This document shows positions 63,323 through 64,000 of a stretch of 64,000 nucleotides of DNA, piece after piece. The stretch lies in NCBI GenBank assembly GCA_963761655.1, contig CAVXHI010000008.1, forward strand, positions 496,001 through 560,000, written 5' to 3'. Within the stretch, counting starts at the first letter, position 1; each line of letters opens with the position of its first letter. Made by a program: the position numbers and the translations under genes. The notes beneath the pieces were generated by a model. That model did no database searches, was not told where the DNA came from, and saw only the letters and a list, made by a program, of their open reading frames with translations. Origin of the DNA: RYN-122 sp963761655. GTDB taxonomy: Bacteria > Actinomycetota > Actinomycetes > Mycobacteriales > SCTD01.

Positions 63323-63459
63323 GGAGAGGCCGTCGCGGGCCTCTCCAGGGCGGACCCCCGCCCGGCGGTGCGTGCGGACCTCGACCCTCTCGCACCGCCG
63401 CCGGGCGGGGTCCACCGGCCCGGTCGCGGCGTGGGGAAGCGCCTCGGCCGGGCCGGTGG
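63323..63459 (+). ncRNA. structured 5' leader of the DUF6504 gene (three consecutive stems)
   Basis: Stem 1: 9 bp perfect (63323-63331 with 63338-63346). Stem 2: about 20 bp with small bulges (63352-63372 with 63391-63413). Stem 3: 12 bp perfect (63412-63423 with 63448-63459). The region lies between the SOS promoter and the start codon, so it is transcribed. No known riboswitch class is recognised; it could be a regulatory leader or simply G+C-rich structure. Confidence 0.45.
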
Positions 63460-63536
63460 ACCGCCCGCCCGCCGCCTTCCCCCGGCACCCCGCGAGCAGC
63501 ACCCGCTGCCCGCACGCCCACGGGAGGAGGCCCCCC

Positions 63537-63953
63537 ATGACCCGCCTGCACACCGACCCGGTCGAGGTCCGCACGCGCGACGACGCGCCCGAGCAGTTCC
63601 TCTGGCGCGGCCGGCTCTACGTCGTCCGCGAGGTCCTGGCCCGCTGGACCGAGTCCGGCAGCTGGTGGCAGGGCGCCGCCGTCGCCGCCCTCCACACCGG
63701 GGACTCCTCCGTCCTCGCGCCCGTCCCGCTCGAGACCAGCCCCCTCCCGCCGTCCCCCGAGTGGGGCCAGCGGGCCTGGGGCGAGCCCGCCCCGGACGTC
63801 GGCACCAGCGTCGGCCCTGCCGGCATCGACGACCGCGAGCAGGACTGGTTCCGGGTCGAGGCCGGCCAGGGCCGCGACGCCGGCACCGGCGTCTACGACC
63901 TGTCCCACTCCTGGTCCACGGGCGGCTGGTCGCTCGCCCGGGTCCTGGACTGA
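63537..63953 (+). CDS. DUF6504-like protein, SOS-regulated
   Basis: A 138-aa cytoplasmic protein with APEQFLWRGRLYVVREVLARW, a Trp-rich ESGSWWQ, DWFRVEAG and GVYDLSHSW, resembling DUF6504, which is commonly encoded beside the actinobacterial translesion mutasome (ImuA'/ImuB/DnaE2). The exact LexA box upstream supports a DNA-damage role. ATG 63537 follows GGGAGGAGG. Biochemical function unknown. Confidence 0.7.
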   Translation: MTRLHTDPVEVRTRDDAPEQFLWRGRLYVVREVLARWTESGSWWQGAAVAALHTGDSSVLAPVPLETSPLPPSPEWGQRAWGEPAPDVGTSVGPAGIDDREQDWFRVEAGQGRDAGTGVYDLSHSWSTGGWSLARVLD

Positions 63954-63957
63954 CGGC

Positions 63958-64000
63958 GTGAGCACCTCGTCGCTGCCGGCCTCCACCCTGCTCGGCCTCG
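63958..64000 (+). CDS. start of a gene running off the window (partial)
   Basis: GTG 63958, four bases after the DUF6504 stop, opens VSTSSLPASTLLGL and continues past the end. Position after an SOS-regulated DUF6504 gene suggests a mutasome component (ImuA'-like), but 14 residues are too few to name it. Confidence 0.4.
   Translation, partial: MSTSSLPASTLLGL

Larger units (their letters stand above)
63076..63536. other. 461-bp divergent regulatory region between efeUOB and the SOS gene
   Basis: Contains the iron box and promoter for efeUOB, the promoter and LexA box for the plus-strand gene, and a highly structured leader before DUF6504. No credible protein-coding ORF is seen; frames here are opened by base composition only. 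Confidence 0.75.

Noticed and set aside
63280..63540. ORF spanning the SOS box and leader before DUF6504
   Set aside because: It starts inside the LexA box and encodes Arg/Pro/Gly-rich sequence across the stems; the strong Shine-Dalgarno supports ATG 63537.
1..64000. CRISPR arrays, insertion sequences, prophage, tRNA or rRNA genes
   Set aside because: I saw no regularly spaced repeats, transposase-like motifs, terminal inverted repeats or tRNA T-loop sequences.

Overview
The window is a gene-dense, very G+C-rich stretch (about three quarters G+C by eye) from an actinobacterium. Evidence includes GTG starts, GTGA/ATGA start-stop overlaps, an actinobacterial LexA box (TCGAAC-N4-GTTCGA), a DtxR/IdeR-type iron box, an RNase AS-like exonuclease, a PknL/Rv2175c-like pair and a class II DAHP synthase. 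Several genes (acyltransferase, RNase AS, class II DAHP synthase, PASTA kinase, Rv2175c-like HTH, isoprenyl synthase, metF) recall the Rv2172c-Rv2182c neighbourhood of Mycobacterium tuberculosis, scattered here among other genes. The carotenoid set suggests a pigmented soil or surface lineage (Kineosporiales, Geodermatophilales or similar); I cannot place it more closely. I see no mobile elements, CRISPR arrays, rRNA or tRNA genes.

Layout. 0-7.2 kb: lipid/esterase genes, a two-component system, glycerol kinase, a DUF1028 protein, an RNase AS-like exonuclease and a ZapE-like ATPase. 7.4-12.4 kb: DUF222/HNH protein, MFS exporter with a divergent HxlR regulator, RlpA-like secreted protein. 12.4-20.4 kb: two unrelated DAHP synthases, an LPXTG-like surface protein, a sigma-like/anti-sigma/extracellular fusion, threonine aldolase, a YedY-like molybdoenzyme and endonuclease IV. 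20.4-28.1 kb: PASTA kinase, LysM/transglycosylase, degenerate GGDEF protein, a second sigma-like zinc-finger protein, two Gfo/Idh/MocA oxidoreductases and the Rv2175c-like HTH protein. 28.1-45.4 kb: carotenoid genes (crtB, crtI, a GGPP-type synthase, then an operon with crtA-like, crtO-like, cruF, cruG-like and a second crtI-family gene), interrupted by metF, map and lipid genes. 45.4-59.9 kb: sulfur assimilation (APS reductase, ferredoxin-sulfite reductase with a small Zn-ribbon partner, cysCDN, ssuD, Rrf2 regulator, ssuABC, siroheme genes), ending in a fused acyl-CoA reductase-like SDR. 59.9-64 kb: efeUOB iron uptake under an iron box, then an SOS-boxed DUF6504 gene.

Regulation is the most striking layer. 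About twenty start codons sit 6-7 nt downstream of a TAGNNT/CAGNNT -10 hexamer, the signature of leaderless transcription. At three junctions the TAG stop codon of one gene is the first half of the next gene's -10. Five convergent pairs overlap by exactly CTAG. Three short ORFs look like attenuator leader peptides: Trp/Tyr-bearing before the class I DAHP synthase, Cys-rich before ssuABC, and a conserved-type leader before sulfite reductase.

Four genes carry single-base frame disruptions (HNH, surface protein, threonine aldolase, methionine aminopeptidase). Clustering in C/G-rich runs suggests residual sequence errors, so these gene models need care.
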